This document shows positions 1 to 8,753 of a DNA stretch of 39,080 nucleotides, in pieces (position 1 is the stretch's first letter; the number at the start of each line of letters is the position of its first letter). The stretch spans positions 1-39,080 of the forward strand of contig JAHDEZ010000024.1 of NCBI GenBank assembly GCA_020628425.1, in the 5' to 3' direction. The DNA comes from Hellea sp. (GTDB lineage: Bacteria; Pseudomonadota; Alphaproteobacteria; Caulobacterales; Maricaulaceae). The notes under the pieces are model-generated. The model saw nothing but the letters and a program-made list of their open reading frames with translations, searched no databases and had not been told where the DNA came from. The position numbers and the translations under genes are program-made.

Positions 1-1301
1 AGACCAGCGGAAACTGCATCCGTAATGTCACCTCTGACCCTTATGCCGGCGCGACCGCCAATGAAGTTGAAGACCCGCGCCCGACCGCGGAACTTCTGCG
101 ACAATGGTCAACCATGCATCCGGAATTTGCCTTCCTGCCGCGTAAGTTCAAGATTGCTGTCGTGGGCTCGCCTAATGACCGAGCGGTTCTGAAGGCCCAT
201 GATATCGGCATTGAGATCGTCCAGAATGACAAGGGCGAGATCGGTTATCATATCATTGTCGGCGGTGGCCTTGGCCGGACACCAATTATTGGCCAGACAT
301 TGCAGGCGTTTTTACCGAAAGAAGAGCTGCTCCCATATCTGGAAGCCACTATGCGGGTCTATAACCGCTATGGCCGCCGCGATAATAAGTATAAAGCCCG
401 GATCAAAATTCTGGTGACGGAAACGGGAATCGATCCGTTTCGTGAAATGGTCGACGCCGAATACGCGACGCTAGAGCCTTCTGATATTGCAGTTTCTCAA
501 GAGGAAGTTGCACGAATTGCCGCTTATTTCTCTAACCCGGAGTTTGAAACCGGTTTAGATTTCGATCTCAAAACTCAAAAAGCGGTCAATGAGGACTTCG
601 CTAATTGGGTCGATAATAATATCGCGCCGCACAAACAGGACGGCTATGCCATCGTCAATATCTCCCTCAAACCTCTGGATAAAGCGCCCGGAGATGTGAC
701 AGCCGACCAAATGCGCGTTGTGGCCGATTTGGCCGAAAAATATAGTTTCGCGGAAATCCGCACGACGCACCAACAGAATTTCGTTCTGCCGCATGTTAAG
801 CAATCAGACCTGCTGTCCGTTTATGAAGGTCTCAAGGCGGCCGATTTGGCCATGGATAATATAGGCCTGATTACGGATATCATTGCCTGTCCGGGCATGG
901 ATTACTGCGCCTTGGCGACAGCCCGGTCTATTCCGGTGGCGCAAGCCATCTCAGAGCGTTTCAAAGACCCTGTTCACCAGCGCACGATTGGAGAAATGTC
1001 CATCAAAATTTCCGGCTGTATCAATGCCTGTGGCCACCATCATGTGGGCAATATCGGTATTTTGGGCCTGGAGAAAGCCGGCGTTGAGTTCTACCAGGTT
1101 AAGCTGGGCGGCGATTCTTCTGAAAACGCCTCAATCGGCAAAGTGACCGGGCCGGGCTTCTCCCAAGATGAGTTGGTCGACGGCATTGAACGCATGGTCG
1201 AGCTTTATCTCTCAAAACGTGAAACCGAAGAAAAATTCATCGATACCTATCGCAGAATAGGCATCGAACCGTTCAAGGAGGTGCTTTATGCCGACGCCTG
1301 A
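1..1301 (+). CDS. cysI: Nitrite/sulfite reductase, sulfite reductase hemoprotein (5'-truncated)
   Basis: Catalyses six-electron reduction of sulfite to sulfide in cytoplasmic sulfate assimilation, using siroheme and a 4Fe-4S cluster. The reading frame is open from base 3 with no start, so the N-terminus lies outside the window. The first visible residues (TSGNCIRNVTSDPYAG) are a conserved siroheme-reductase segment, so translation clearly continues upstream of the ATG at 114. The cluster/siroheme cysteines form the pattern C-x5-C (CPGMDYC, near base 888) and C-x3-C (CINAC, near base 1017), followed by GHHH. The ferredoxin-like half-domains and C-terminus look intact. The gene overlaps the next one by 14 nt, and the CysH partner supports an assimilatory role. 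Family known; direct electron donor not visible. Confidence 0.93.
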   Translation, partial: TSGNCIRNVTSDPYAGATANEVEDPRPTAELLRQWSTMHPEFAFLPRKFKIAVVGSPNDRAVLKAHDIGIEIVQNDKGEIGYHIIVGGGLGRTPIIGQTLQAFLPKEELLPYLEATMRVYNRYGRRDNKYKARIKILVTETGIDPFREMVDAEYATLEPSDIAVSQEEVARIAAYFSNPEFETGLDFDLKTQKAVNEDFANWVDNNIAPHKQDGYAIVNISLKPLDKAPGDVTADQMRVVADLAEKYSFAEIRTTHQQNFVLPHVKQSDLLSVYEGLKAADLAMDNIGLITDIIACPGMDYCALATARSIPVAQAISERFKDPVHQRTIGEMSIKISGCINACGHHHVGNIGILGLEKAGVEFYQVKLGGDSSENASIGKVTGPGFSQDELVDGIERMVELYLSKRETEEKFIDTYRRIGIEPFKEVLYADA

Positions 1302-2475
1302 TGTTCTCATTCGTGATGGCCATGCTGGCAGCACAGCAGCCATCGACAATATTCCAGATCTGGAAGGTTTTCTGAAATCAAATCAGGGCGACCGCGTGAA
1401 ACTACCCAATGATGTGGATTTGGAAACGCTCAAGCTGCGCCTACCGGACATCAAGACCATTGTCATAGATTTCCCGTCTTTTGCCGATGGTCGCGGATTT
1501 TCCATTGCACGCCAGCTTCGTAAAACTTACGGATTTACGGGTGAATTGATCGCCGACGGACCATTGATCCCGGACCAATATGTTTTCGCGCTGCAATGTG
1601 GTTTTGACGGCGTGCGCGTGGACGGCGTGACCTATGAACGCCAGGCGGAAAGCCATTGGCATGACGCGCTCAGCGCCTTTGGTGTCACCTATCAACGGGC
1701 CTATGATTTCAAAAACGGCCCGGCGGTCAGTATTTTTGATGCGCGTAAAACATCAGCCGCCGCCAAAGACGCCAATGATCCTTATTTCGGATTATCCGCC
1801 GAGCAATCCATTCGTCAGGCCGTACAGGACTATAATAGCGACCTCGTCATCGCATCTTCTATGGGCGTGGACAGTGCAGTGCTCCTCCATATGGTGGCGC
1901 AGGTCGATAAAAACCTGCCGATTATCTTTTTGGATACCGGAAAGCATTTCCGCGAAACTTTGCATTACCGAGATCAATTGATCTCAAAATTAGGGCTCAC
2001 CAATGTCATCAATGTGACGCCAGACCGGACCGAGGTGAAAGCCAAAGATCCGCAAAGTGATCTCCACCAAACAGACCCGGATGCTTGCTGTGACTTACGC
2101 AAGGTCACGCCTTTGGCGGGTAAAATTCATGATTACGCCGTCCGCGTGACGGGCCGGAAACGCTATCAAACACCAGACCGAAAAGATATGCCGATCCTTC
2201 AAACAGAGGGCGAACAGATAAAGCTCAACCCGCTGGCCTATTGGAGCGCCAAAGACGTGACCGCCTATATGCGTAAGCATGACTTGCCGGTTCATCCGCT
2301 ACTATCGCTGGGCTTCCTGTCTGTGGGTTGCCAGCCTTGCACAACCCGGGTCTCCGAAGGCGAAGACGCCCGCGCGGGCCGCTGGCGGAACCTATCTAAA
2401 GACGAATGCGGCATCCATTTTGTCGACGGTAAATGGGTGCCGATTGAGGGTAAGAAAACGCTTGAGGTGTTTTAA
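1288..2475 (+). CDS. cysH: DUF934-CysH fusion: assimilatory (phospho)adenylyl-sulfate reductase
   Basis: Reduces activated sulfate (APS or PAPS) to sulfite, which the upstream CysI then reduces. Residues about 35-125 match DUF934 (IDFPSFADGRGFSIARQLR, then a GFDGVRV segment), normally a separate small protein encoded between cysI and cysH. Residues about 170-395 are CysH: PP-loop SSMGVDSAVLL at 190-200, paired cysteines 267-268, CxxC at 348-351, and the catalytic ECGIH with Cys374. The CC plus CxxC pairs are those that bind a 4Fe-4S cluster in APS-preferring enzymes, so APS is the more likely substrate (inference). The ATG is preceded by AAGGAGG, and its 14-nt overlap with cysI suggests coupling. 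The single unbroken 395-codon frame is evidence for a genuine fusion. Confidence 0.9.
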   Translation: MPTPDVLIRDGHAGSTAAIDNIPDLEGFLKSNQGDRVKLPNDVDLETLKLRLPDIKTIVIDFPSFADGRGFSIARQLRKTYGFTGELIADGPLIPDQYVFALQCGFDGVRVDGVTYERQAESHWHDALSAFGVTYQRAYDFKNGPAVSIFDARKTSAAAKDANDPYFGLSAEQSIRQAVQDYNSDLVIASSMGVDSAVLLHMVAQVDKNLPIIFLDTGKHFRETLHYRDQLISKLGLTNVINVTPDRTEVKAKDPQSDLHQTDPDACCDLRKVTPLAGKIHDYAVRVTGRKRYQTPDRKDMPILQTEGEQIKLNPLAYWSAKDVTAYMRKHDLPVHPLLSLGFLSVGCQPCTTRVSEGEDARAGRWRNLSKDECGIHFVDGKWVPIEGKKTLEVF

Positions 2476-2521
2476 TTGGCGTGAATTAAAGAATGGTCGG
2501 AATTGCGGTGTTTGAATTTTA

Positions 2522-3175
2522 ATGAAGATTCTATTTCTAAAAATAACTGACGATTACGATAGCTATATTCCCGGCATTAAAAGTATTGGGAGCTTATTCA
2601 ACTACAAAACCGAGGTGTATCAATTTGAAGGTTTTGACAAACTGAGAGAACACTTGTGTTCGGGAAGAAATTCCGGCGACTTGATTGATATAATTTTTGT
2701 CGGCGCTCATTCAAACATGGAAATGTTATCAAATGATAGTTTGGGCTCAGAAACATTAACCTGGAAAGACTTTGCCGACCATTTATGCGGATGCGACGGA
2801 TTAACAGATAAAACTAAAATATACCTTGGGTGTTGCTCAGGGGGATTCAAGCGCATCGCACTTACAATGATGGCACGATGCCCTAAAATATTCAAAATTG
2901 CCGGCGTCCCATGTGTACTTGATACTCAGCAAGCAACCTTAGCGTTTCATGGGCTTTTGTACGGCATGTATGTTAGGGCAGATGATCAACAAATACAGAG
3001 AATGGTTACACCTTCTGTGGGCGTGAGCTTCAATATTCATTCGCGTCTAGAAATGGTTGGCGAGCTGTCGGGTATTTTGACAGCGCAAGCGTTATGGTGG
3101 GCGCGTGATTCATTAGAATTAGATTTTGACTTTATCGAACTACCTTATCAACTAGACGGTTTGGAAGAGGAATAG
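2522..3175 (+). CDS. Orphan protein with caspase-like (clan CD) His/Cys arrangement
   Basis: I do not recognise a named family with certainty. The 217-residue protein has no signal peptide or membrane segment. It shows an alternating strand/helix pattern with a hydrophobic strand ending in His (DIIFVGAHSN, His63) and, 41-42 residues later, a strand ending in Cys and Gly (KIYLGCCSGG, Cys104/105). A PCVLDTQQATLAFHGLLYG stretch follows. That order and spacing resemble caspase-like peptidases and CHAT domains, where His and Cys form the dyad; which cysteine would be catalytic is unclear. The DNA looks A+T-richer than its neighbours, suggesting acquisition. It sits between cysH and rsh with no obvious partner. 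Peptidase activity is an inference; an inactive or unrelated Rossmann-like fold is the alternative. Confidence 0.5.
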   Translation: MKILFLKITDDYDSYIPGIKSIGSLFNYKTEVYQFEGFDKLREHLCSGRNSGDLIDIIFVGAHSNMEMLSNDSLGSETLTWKDFADHLCGCDGLTDKTKIYLGCCSGGFKRIALTMMARCPKIFKIAGVPCVLDTQQATLAFHGLLYGMYVRADDQQIQRMVTPSVGVSFNIHSRLEMVGELSGILTAQALWWARDSLELDFDFIELPYQLDGLEEE

Positions 3176-3207
3176 AATAATGCCATTTCCGAATTTTGTT
3201 ATGGCGT

Positions 3208-3253
3208 AACCAAATCCTATTGGTTTCGTTGTTGCCGACTCTATGAGTTCGGC
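3208..3253 (+). promoter_or_regulatory. Two inverted repeats upstream of rsh
   Basis: AACCAA at 3208-3213 pairs with TTGGTT at 3220-3225, a weak hairpin that could end the upstream transcript. GCCGACTC at 3234-3241 pairs with GAGTTCGGC at 3245-3253 with one bulged base, ending 14 nt before the rsh GTG. The second could be a leader hairpin. Function is not shown by the sequence; no clear promoter was found. Confidence 0.3.
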
Positions 3254-3267
3254 CTATAGCTTGTCGA

Positions 3268-5493
3268 GTGAATAAACAGGTCGACATAGACACGAAAAAA
3301 GCCACCTATCTGCGCCAGTATGAACTGGTGGATCTCGTGCGCGAATATGATCCTTCGGTAGATGAGAACCTTCTGAACAAGGCCTATGTCTACGCCACAA
3401 AGGCACACGGCGCGCAGATGCGTCATTCCGGTGACCCTTATTACGCCCATCCCATTCAGGTAGCCGGTATTCTGGCCGGCCTACACATGGATGTTCAGAG
3501 TATTTGCACGGGGTTACTGCATGATGTTCTAGAGGACACAGAGGCCACGTTCGAAGATGTCTCAGGCTTGTTTGGGGAAGAGATCGCACAGCTCGTCGAT
3601 GGCGTGACCAAGTTGGGGCAGGTAGAGCTGTCCGTCCCCAATCCATCGCGTCAAAGACGACAAGCGGAAAACTTTCAGAAATTCGTTCTGGCCATGAGCC
3701 GGGATGTGCGGGTTCTGATCGTCAAATTATGTGACCGCCTGCACAATATGCGCACGCTCCAATATCACCCGAAACAGGAAAGCCGCGAACGCATCTCGAG
3801 GGAGACTTTGGATATTTATGCGCCGCTGGCGCGCCGGATTGGCGTGGACCGGATCTGTTCAGAACTCGAAGATCTTTCATTCCAACATTTGAACCCATCT
3901 GCTTATGAAAGCATCAATAAGCGCCTTGATGGCTGGCGGGCTGATCAGAAGGCGGCAATTTCTCAAATGTCGGTTGCGCTACGGGATTTGATGGATGAGG
4001 CTGGTATCGAAGCGCGTATGTATGGCCGCGAAAAACGTGCTTATGCCATTTGGCGAAAACTACAGAGACAAGGTATTGGTTTTGAAGATGTTGCCGATAT
4101 CTATGCCTTTCGGATTCTCGTGGATAAACCTGAAACCTGTTATAGAGTATTGGGCTTGTTACATACAGAATATCGTTGTGTGCCTGCCCGATTCCGGGAT
4201 TTCATATCCGTCCCCAAACCTAATGGCTATCAATCATTGCATACAACCATTTTGGGACCGGAAAACCGACGTTTGGAAATTCAGATTAGGACTGAGCGTA
4301 TGGAAGATGTTGCCGAGCGCGGTGTCGCGGCGCACTGGGCCTATAAAAATGAAAGCTATGCCTACGATCCGGAAAAAGCGCAAGAATCAGGTGGTGACCC
4401 GCTTAGACGTATTCGGCCTCTGGTCGAGATGATGGAGCAAAGCGGCGATGCGGATGAATTCCTTGAACATGCCAAGCTTGAGATGTTCACGGATCAGGTC
4501 TTTACCTTTACGCCTAAAGGCGATTTGATTTCTTTGCCTCGCGGCGCCACGCCCATTGACTTTGCTTATGCCGTTCATACGGACGTTGGTGATACATGTA
4601 TTGGCGCGGTCATAAACAACAGGGAAAAACCTCTTCGGACGCGGTTACAAAACGGTGATGTAATCAAAATTATTCGTGGTGGAGATCCTGAGCCTCAAGC
4701 CGGTTGGGAAAACATGGTTGCCACGGGTAAGGCACGTTCGGCGTTGAGGCGGCTAACCCGAGACCGGGAGGCCCAGGAATTTCAGCGGATAGGTGCCATG
4801 TTGGCCGATCATGCTTTTGCACGTGAGGACAAGGATTTTAGCGAGAGCTCTATTGGCGATACGCTTAAACGCCTTGGGTTTAAGGAGCCGGTTGAGCTTT
4901 ATGAAGCGCTTGGAAAAGGTGAGCTTTCCATCAAGAAATTTATGCAGGCTGTCTTCCCTGGTCGAGAAAGCACGAAAGCCATCCAAGAATATGCTAATCG
5001 CGAATTTATCACGGACTCGACCGCCAAGCTTTATGTAAAGGGAGATGGCCTGACTTCGGGTGTTAGTATGCATCTTTCTGATTGTTGTTCTCCCATTCCC
5101 GGTGACCGAATTGTCGGTGTACAAACACCAGGAAAAGGCGTCGTCATTCACACCATTGATTGTGATGTCCTGGCTGAATCTGAGGAAATGGGCGATTGGC
5201 TGGATATAGGATGGCGCCGTGCCGCTCAGCACGCTACCTCAACAGCGCGGATTACGGCCACCGTCGAACACGTGCCTGGCGCCTTGGCCGATGTAACCAA
5301 GATTATTGGCGAAGCAGGTGGCAATTTGATCAAGATCAATACCCTCCAGCGCAGCCCGACATTTTTCGACATGATTTTTGACCTGGAAGTCACTGACAAT
5401 CGTCATCTGATGCAGATAATTGCGGCTTTGCGGGCGAGTGCTTATGTGGTAGCCGCCCAGCGATTAACTGGCGATTACGCCGCCGCTGAATAA
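3268..5493 (+). CDS. rsh: Bifunctional (p)ppGpp synthetase/hydrolase, Rel/Spo homolog
   Basis: Makes and degrades the stringent-response alarmone (p)ppGpp in the cytoplasm. The N-terminal HD hydrolase domain keeps HDVLED (85-90) and the RHSG/AHP residues before it. The synthetase domain (about 240-345) carries RFRDFISVPKPNGYQSLH starting at residue 308. Its basic RFRD corresponds to the RxKD signature of bifunctional enzymes rather than the acidic EFDD of RelA. A TGS domain (about 410-475) and a C-terminal ACT domain (about 660-735) follow. At 741 residues the length is normal. The GTG at 3268 is the first start after an in-frame stop at 3244. This would be the usual single long Rsh of alphaproteobacteria, and pyrE follows 12 nt downstream. 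Confidence 0.95.
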   Translation: MNKQVDIDTKKATYLRQYELVDLVREYDPSVDENLLNKAYVYATKAHGAQMRHSGDPYYAHPIQVAGILAGLHMDVQSICTGLLHDVLEDTEATFEDVSGLFGEEIAQLVDGVTKLGQVELSVPNPSRQRRQAENFQKFVLAMSRDVRVLIVKLCDRLHNMRTLQYHPKQESRERISRETLDIYAPLARRIGVDRICSELEDLSFQHLNPSAYESINKRLDGWRADQKAAISQMSVALRDLMDEAGIEARMYGREKRAYAIWRKLQRQGIGFEDVADIYAFRILVDKPETCYRVLGLLHTEYRCVPARFRDFISVPKPNGYQSLHTTILGPENRRLEIQIRTERMEDVAERGVAAHWAYKNESYAYDPEKAQESGGDPLRRIRPLVEMMEQSGDADEFLEHAKLEMFTDQVFTFTPKGDLISLPRGATPIDFAYAVHTDVGDTCIGAVINNREKPLRTRLQNGDVIKIIRGGDPEPQAGWENMVATGKARSALRRLTRDREAQEFQRIGAMLADHAFAREDKDFSESSIGDTLKRLGFKEPVELYEALGKGELSIKKFMQAVFPGRESTKAIQEYANREFITDSTAKLYVKGDGLTSGVSMHLSDCCSPIPGDRIVGVQTPGKGVVIHTIDCDVLAESEEMGDWLDIGWRRAAQHATSTARITATVEHVPGALADVTKIIGEAGGNLIKINTLQRSPTFFDMIFDLEVTDNRHLMQIIAALRASAYVVAAQRLTGDYAAAE

Positions 5494-5505
5494 GAAAGAA
5501 TAAGC

Positions 5506-6090
5506 ATGAATACGGATGACGTTCTCGATGTTTTCAGAGAAGCAGGGGCCTTGCTCGAAGGGCATTTCATTTTATCCTCAGGACTACGTAGTCCGGTATT
5601 TTTGCAAAAGGCGCTGATTTTCAAAAATCCTCGCTTGACATCTTTGCTATGCAAAGCGCTCGCTGAGAAGGTTAAGTCCGCGCTTGATGTGCAGCCAGAC
5701 ATAATTGTGGCACCCGCCATGGGTGGTGTTATCCCGGGCTATGAAACCGCCCGCCATATGGAGCTGGAATCTATCTTTACGGAACGGGAGAACGGAGAAT
5801 TTGCTCTGCGACGCGGTTTTTCTCTTGAGCCAGGTCAGAAGGTTTTGATGGTTGAAGATATTGTTACAACAGGCCTGTCGTCCCGAGAGTGTATAGGTTC
5901 CATTGAAAAGACCGGAGCCAGGGTGATTGCTGGCGCTTGTATTTTCGATCGTTCTGGGGGTGCTGCGGATATTGGCGTGCCATTGGTTAGCCTGGCCGCC
6001 AGAAAGTTTCCTGCCTATGAACCTGATAATCTGCCGCCGGAACTGGAAGCCCTTCCGGCCGCAAAGCCAGGCAGTCGAGGGTTGAAGTGA
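5506..6090 (+). CDS. pyrE: Orotate phosphoribosyltransferase
   Basis: Converts orotate and PRPP to orotidine 5'-monophosphate, the fifth step of de novo pyrimidine synthesis, in the cytoplasm. The 194-residue length is normal. The PRPP-binding loop is clear at residues 113-125 ([13 protein letters not shown]), and [12 protein letters not shown] near residues 25-36 and [12 protein letters not shown] near 69-80 are typical of the family. It starts 12 nt after rsh and its stop overlaps the next start by 4 nt (GTGA), so it opens a tightly coupled run. The rsh-pyrE-pdxJ order is characteristic of alphaproteobacteria. Confidence 0.95.
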   Translation: MNTDDVLDVFREAGALLEGHFILSSGLRSPVFLQKALIFKNPRLTSLLCKALAEKVKSALDVQPDIIVAPAMGGVIPGYETARHMELESIFTERENGEFALRRGFSLEPGQKVLMVEDIVTTGLSSRECIGSIEKTGARVIAGACIFDRSGGAADIGVPLVSLAARKFPAYEPDNLPPELEALPAAKPGSRGLK

Positions 6091-6872
6091 ACGAAACCCC
6101 ACAACCTGCAAAGCTTCGGCTGGGCGTTAATATCGATCATATTGCGACCATTCGAAATGCGCGAGGCGGGACGCATCCTGACCCGGTCGCAGGCGCTTAT
6201 GAGGCTATCAGAGCAGGCGCCGACGGGATTACTGCGCATCTGCGCGAGGACCGCCGTCATATCACCGATGACGATATGGAGCGATTGCAACAGCTTTGCT
6301 CGGCTGAAAACATTCCGCTAAACTTCGAGATGGCGGCTGTCCGCGATATGGTAGACATCGCTAAACGGATAAAACCCCATGCGGTCTGTCTGGTGCCAGA
6401 ACGTCGCGAGGAACGGACTACTGAAGGTGGTCTGGACGTGGCAGGCCTGCACAATTCAATTGCGCCGCTGATCCGCGAACTGGGTGAGAACGGCGCTCGC
6501 GTATCATTGTTTATTGAGGCTGATGAACGGCAAATTCGCGCGGCTGCCAGCTCAGGCGCACCTGTTATTGAGATCCATACGGGTGCCTATGCCCATGCAT
6601 TGGATGATGAGAACCATGAGAAAGCCTCTAAAATTTTCAAAGCTATGCAGGAAGGCGCGGAATTGGGAGAATCCTTGGGCCTTGAGGTTCATGCTGGCCA
6701 TGGGATAACCTTTGAAAATGTTGGAGCTATTGCTTCTATTCCTGAATTGGTTGAGCTCAATATCGGGCATTACCTCATTGGCGAAGCGGTCTTTATGGGG
6801 CTGGACGCGGCCATAACAGAGATGCGCCGCTGTATGGATGAGGCACGTCAGAAGCTGAGTTTGGCCTCATGA
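6087..6872 (+). CDS. pdxJ: Pyridoxine 5'-phosphate synthase
   Basis: Condenses 1-deoxy-D-xylulose 5-phosphate with 3-amino-2-oxopropyl phosphate to give pyridoxine 5'-phosphate, the ring-closing step of DXP-dependent vitamin B6 synthesis. The TIM-barrel protein (261 residues) shows the N-terminal [17 protein letters not shown] motif, [14 protein letters not shown] with active-site His/Arg residues, NFEMAA, and the C-terminal phosphate-binding segment [13 protein letters not shown]. The GTG start overlaps the pyrE stop by 4 nt; the next ATG is far inside the protein. The stop overlaps acpS by 4 nt. Nothing is missing. Confidence 0.96.
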   Translation: MNETPQPAKLRLGVNIDHIATIRNARGGTHPDPVAGAYEAIRAGADGITAHLREDRRHITDDDMERLQQLCSAENIPLNFEMAAVRDMVDIAKRIKPHAVCLVPERREERTTEGGLDVAGLHNSIAPLIRELGENGARVSLFIEADERQIRAAASSGAPVIEIHTGAYAHALDDENHEKASKIFKAMQEGAELGESLGLEVHAGHGITFENVGAIASIPELVELNIGHYLIGEAVFMGLDAAITEMRRCMDEARQKLSLAS

Positions 6873-7276
6873 TTATCGGCATCGGAATCGATATATGTGA
6901 TGTTCGCCGCATTGAAAATTCTATCGAAAAATACGGCAATAGGTTTAAAGATAAAATATTCACCCCAACGGAGCGGGAATATTGCGAGGGAAAGTCTGGA
7001 TCCGCCAGTTATTACGCCAAACGATGGGCGGCCAAAGAAGCCGTCGCTAAAGCATTGGCTGGTCCGCGTACCAAAAGCCTGTCATGGCTGGATGTAGAGG
7101 TCGTCAAAGACCCGTCCGGGCGACCATCTGTTAAGCTTTATAGGGGGGCGCTTCGACGTATGAAATCGCGGCTGCCTGATGGGCATGACGGACAGATTTT
7201 CTTAAGCCTTTCCGACGACTATCCCTACGCTCAAGCCTATGCGATACTTGAAGCGAGGATATCGACTAAGCCATGA
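6869..7276 (+). CDS. acpS: Holo-[acyl-carrier-protein] synthase
   Basis: Transfers 4'-phosphopantetheine from coenzyme A to a serine of acyl carrier protein, activating fatty acid synthesis. The 135-residue protein begins [16 protein letters not shown], where the Asp of GIDICD binds Mg2+, and carries [13 protein letters not shown] with the second metal/substrate Glu. It shares 4-nt ATGA junctions with pdxJ upstream and lepB downstream. The acpS-lepB-rnc-era order is conserved in alphaproteobacteria and supports the identification. Confidence 0.95.
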   Translation: MIIGIGIDICDVRRIENSIEKYGNRFKDKIFTPTEREYCEGKSGSASYYAKRWAAKEAVAKALAGPRTKSLSWLDVEVVKDPSGRPSVKLYRGALRRMKSRLPDGHDGQIFLSLSDDYPYAQAYAILEARISTKP

Positions 7277-8067
7277 GCGCGGCAAAAGAAATGAACTCAA
7301 AGACCGAGAACAAGGTCGAGGCGGAAGATGCCGGTAAAGAAAAAAGCGGTTGGAAAAACCTGTTTATTACGGTGTTTTGGGCATTGGTTGTCGCGTTTCT
7401 TTTGCGAATATTTATATTCCAACCCTTCACGATTCCTTCGGCATCGATGGAGCCTAACCTCATAGAGGGTGATTATATCATAACATCTAAATATACGGTG
7501 GGGTATGGTAGATATGCTGCCGATCCTCTACCATTTCCTGTCAGCGAAGGGCGGCTATTCGAACGCGAACCCAAAAGGGGTGACGTTATCGTGTTCAAAC
7601 CAAAGAATATTCGAAAACACTATATCAAGCGCCTTGTAGGTTTACCCGGTGATCGTATTCAAATGATAGCCGGTATTTTATACATCAATAATGAGCCCTC
7701 AAATCTTAGCGAAACTACAGATAAAGGGCCTGTCGATGCTGACAACTACGGCGCCAAAGTCCAAATCGAAACGATTGGCGGGCAAAGCCGACATCTAATA
7801 TATGATTCAATTGGCAACAGCTTAACCGACGATACCGACGAGTTTATCGTACCCGATGGGCACTACTTCATGATTGGTGATAACCGGGATCGTTCGGGAG
7901 ATAGCCGCATGACATTGCGTCAGGGGGGCATTGATTTCGTTCCTTCCGAAAATATAATTGGTAAAGCCGAGTTCATTCTGTTGTCGGCCCGTCAGGATTT
8001 TTCCTTGATTAAACCCTGGACTTGGGGCGAATTACGACGTGAACGATTTTTCAAGGCTATTCGATGA
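7273..8067 (+). CDS. lepB: Signal peptidase I
   Basis: Cleaves signal peptides from exported proteins at the outer face of the inner membrane. After a charged 28-residue cytoplasmic N-terminus comes one membrane segment (about 30-48), followed by the catalytic Ser58 in PSASMEPNL and the general-base Lys119 in YIKRLVGLPGDRI. The C-terminal GDNRDRSGDSR box is present. At 264 residues it is a typical single-anchor alphaproteobacterial LepB. The ATG overlaps the acpS stop by 4 nt and its own stop overlaps the rnc ATG by 4 nt. Confidence 0.95.
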   Translation: MSAAKEMNSKTENKVEAEDAGKEKSGWKNLFITVFWALVVAFLLRIFIFQPFTIPSASMEPNLIEGDYIITSKYTVGYGRYAADPLPFPVSEGRLFEREPKRGDVIVFKPKNIRKHYIKRLVGLPGDRIQMIAGILYINNEPSNLSETTDKGPVDADNYGAKVQIETIGGQSRHLIYDSIGNSLTDDTDEFIVPDGHYFMIGDNRDRSGDSRMTLRQGGIDFVPSENIIGKAEFILLSARQDFSLIKPWTWGELRRERFFKAIR

Positions 8068-8753
8068 GTCTCCAGCGTAAGCTCGATAAATTACAAACCC
8101 GGTTAGACTACCAGTTTTCTGATACGGCCTTGCTTGAGCGAGCGCTAACTCATGGGTCTTATGGAGATGGACGCCGTAAAATTGAAGATTATCAAAGATT
8201 GGAGTTTCTCGGAGACCGGGTTCTAGGGCTATTCACAGCGCAAATTCTCTATGAAAAAAGTGAAGAAGATGAAGGCGGCCTGGCCCGGAAGCTAAATGCC
8301 TTGGTTCGCAAAGAGACCTGCGCCGAAATATCCGAGGAATTGGAAATTGGTGAGTTCATCCTCATGTCCAAAGCGACGGAACGCCAGGGTGGTCGAGAAC
8401 GGATTTCAATATTGGCTGATGTGGCAGAGAGTCTTTTGGGGGCTATATATCTGGACGGAGGCTACGAAGCTGCCAAGGTTTTTTATCACAAATTCTGGTA
8501 TGGTCGAATGCTCGAGGTCTTGGACCACTCCATGAAAGATCCGAAAACGGAATTGCAAGAACGCGCGGCAGCTGAAAAGCTAGAGCCACCCGTTTATGAA
8601 GTCATTGGCCAAACGGGTCCTGACCACCGCCCTAGCTTTGTGATGACAGTGGTCGTCGGCGATGAACGAATAGGTCAAGGCGAGGGCCTAAGTAAGAAGG
8701 ACGCAGAGCGGGAAGCCGCAAGAGATTTGCTGCGACAATGGTCTGGTTCATGA
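8064..8753 (+). CDS. rnc: Ribonuclease III
   Basis: Cleaves double-stranded RNA in rRNA and mRNA processing. The catalytic domain carries the signature RLEFLGDRVLGL with Glu47 and Asp51, and the second metal-binding segment DVAESLLGAIYLDGG. A double-stranded RNA-binding domain occupies about residues 158-225 and ends in the usual KKDAEREAARDLL helix. The 229-residue length is normal. It is coupled to lepB and to era by ATGA overlaps, as in many alphaproteobacteria where Era and RNase III act together in ribosome maturation. Confidence 0.95.
   Translation: MSLQRKLDKLQTRLDYQFSDTALLERALTHGSYGDGRRKIEDYQRLEFLGDRVLGLFTAQILYEKSEEDEGGLARKLNALVRKETCAEISEELEIGEFILMSKATERQGGRERISILADVAESLLGAIYLDGGYEAAKVFYHKFWYGRMLEVLDHSMKDPKTELQERAAAEKLEPPVYEVIGQTGPDHRPSFVMTVVVGDERIGQGEGLSKKDAEREAARDLLRQWSGS

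Noticed and set aside
3254..3646. Long minus-strand reading frame opposite the start of rsh
   Set aside because: It lies antisense to the conserved HD domain of rsh, has no recognisable protein features, and is explained by codon bias of the real gene.
4753..5232. Minus-strand frame of 159 codons within rsh
   Set aside because: Antisense to the helical and zinc-finger-like region of rsh; composition looks like reverse-strand noise.
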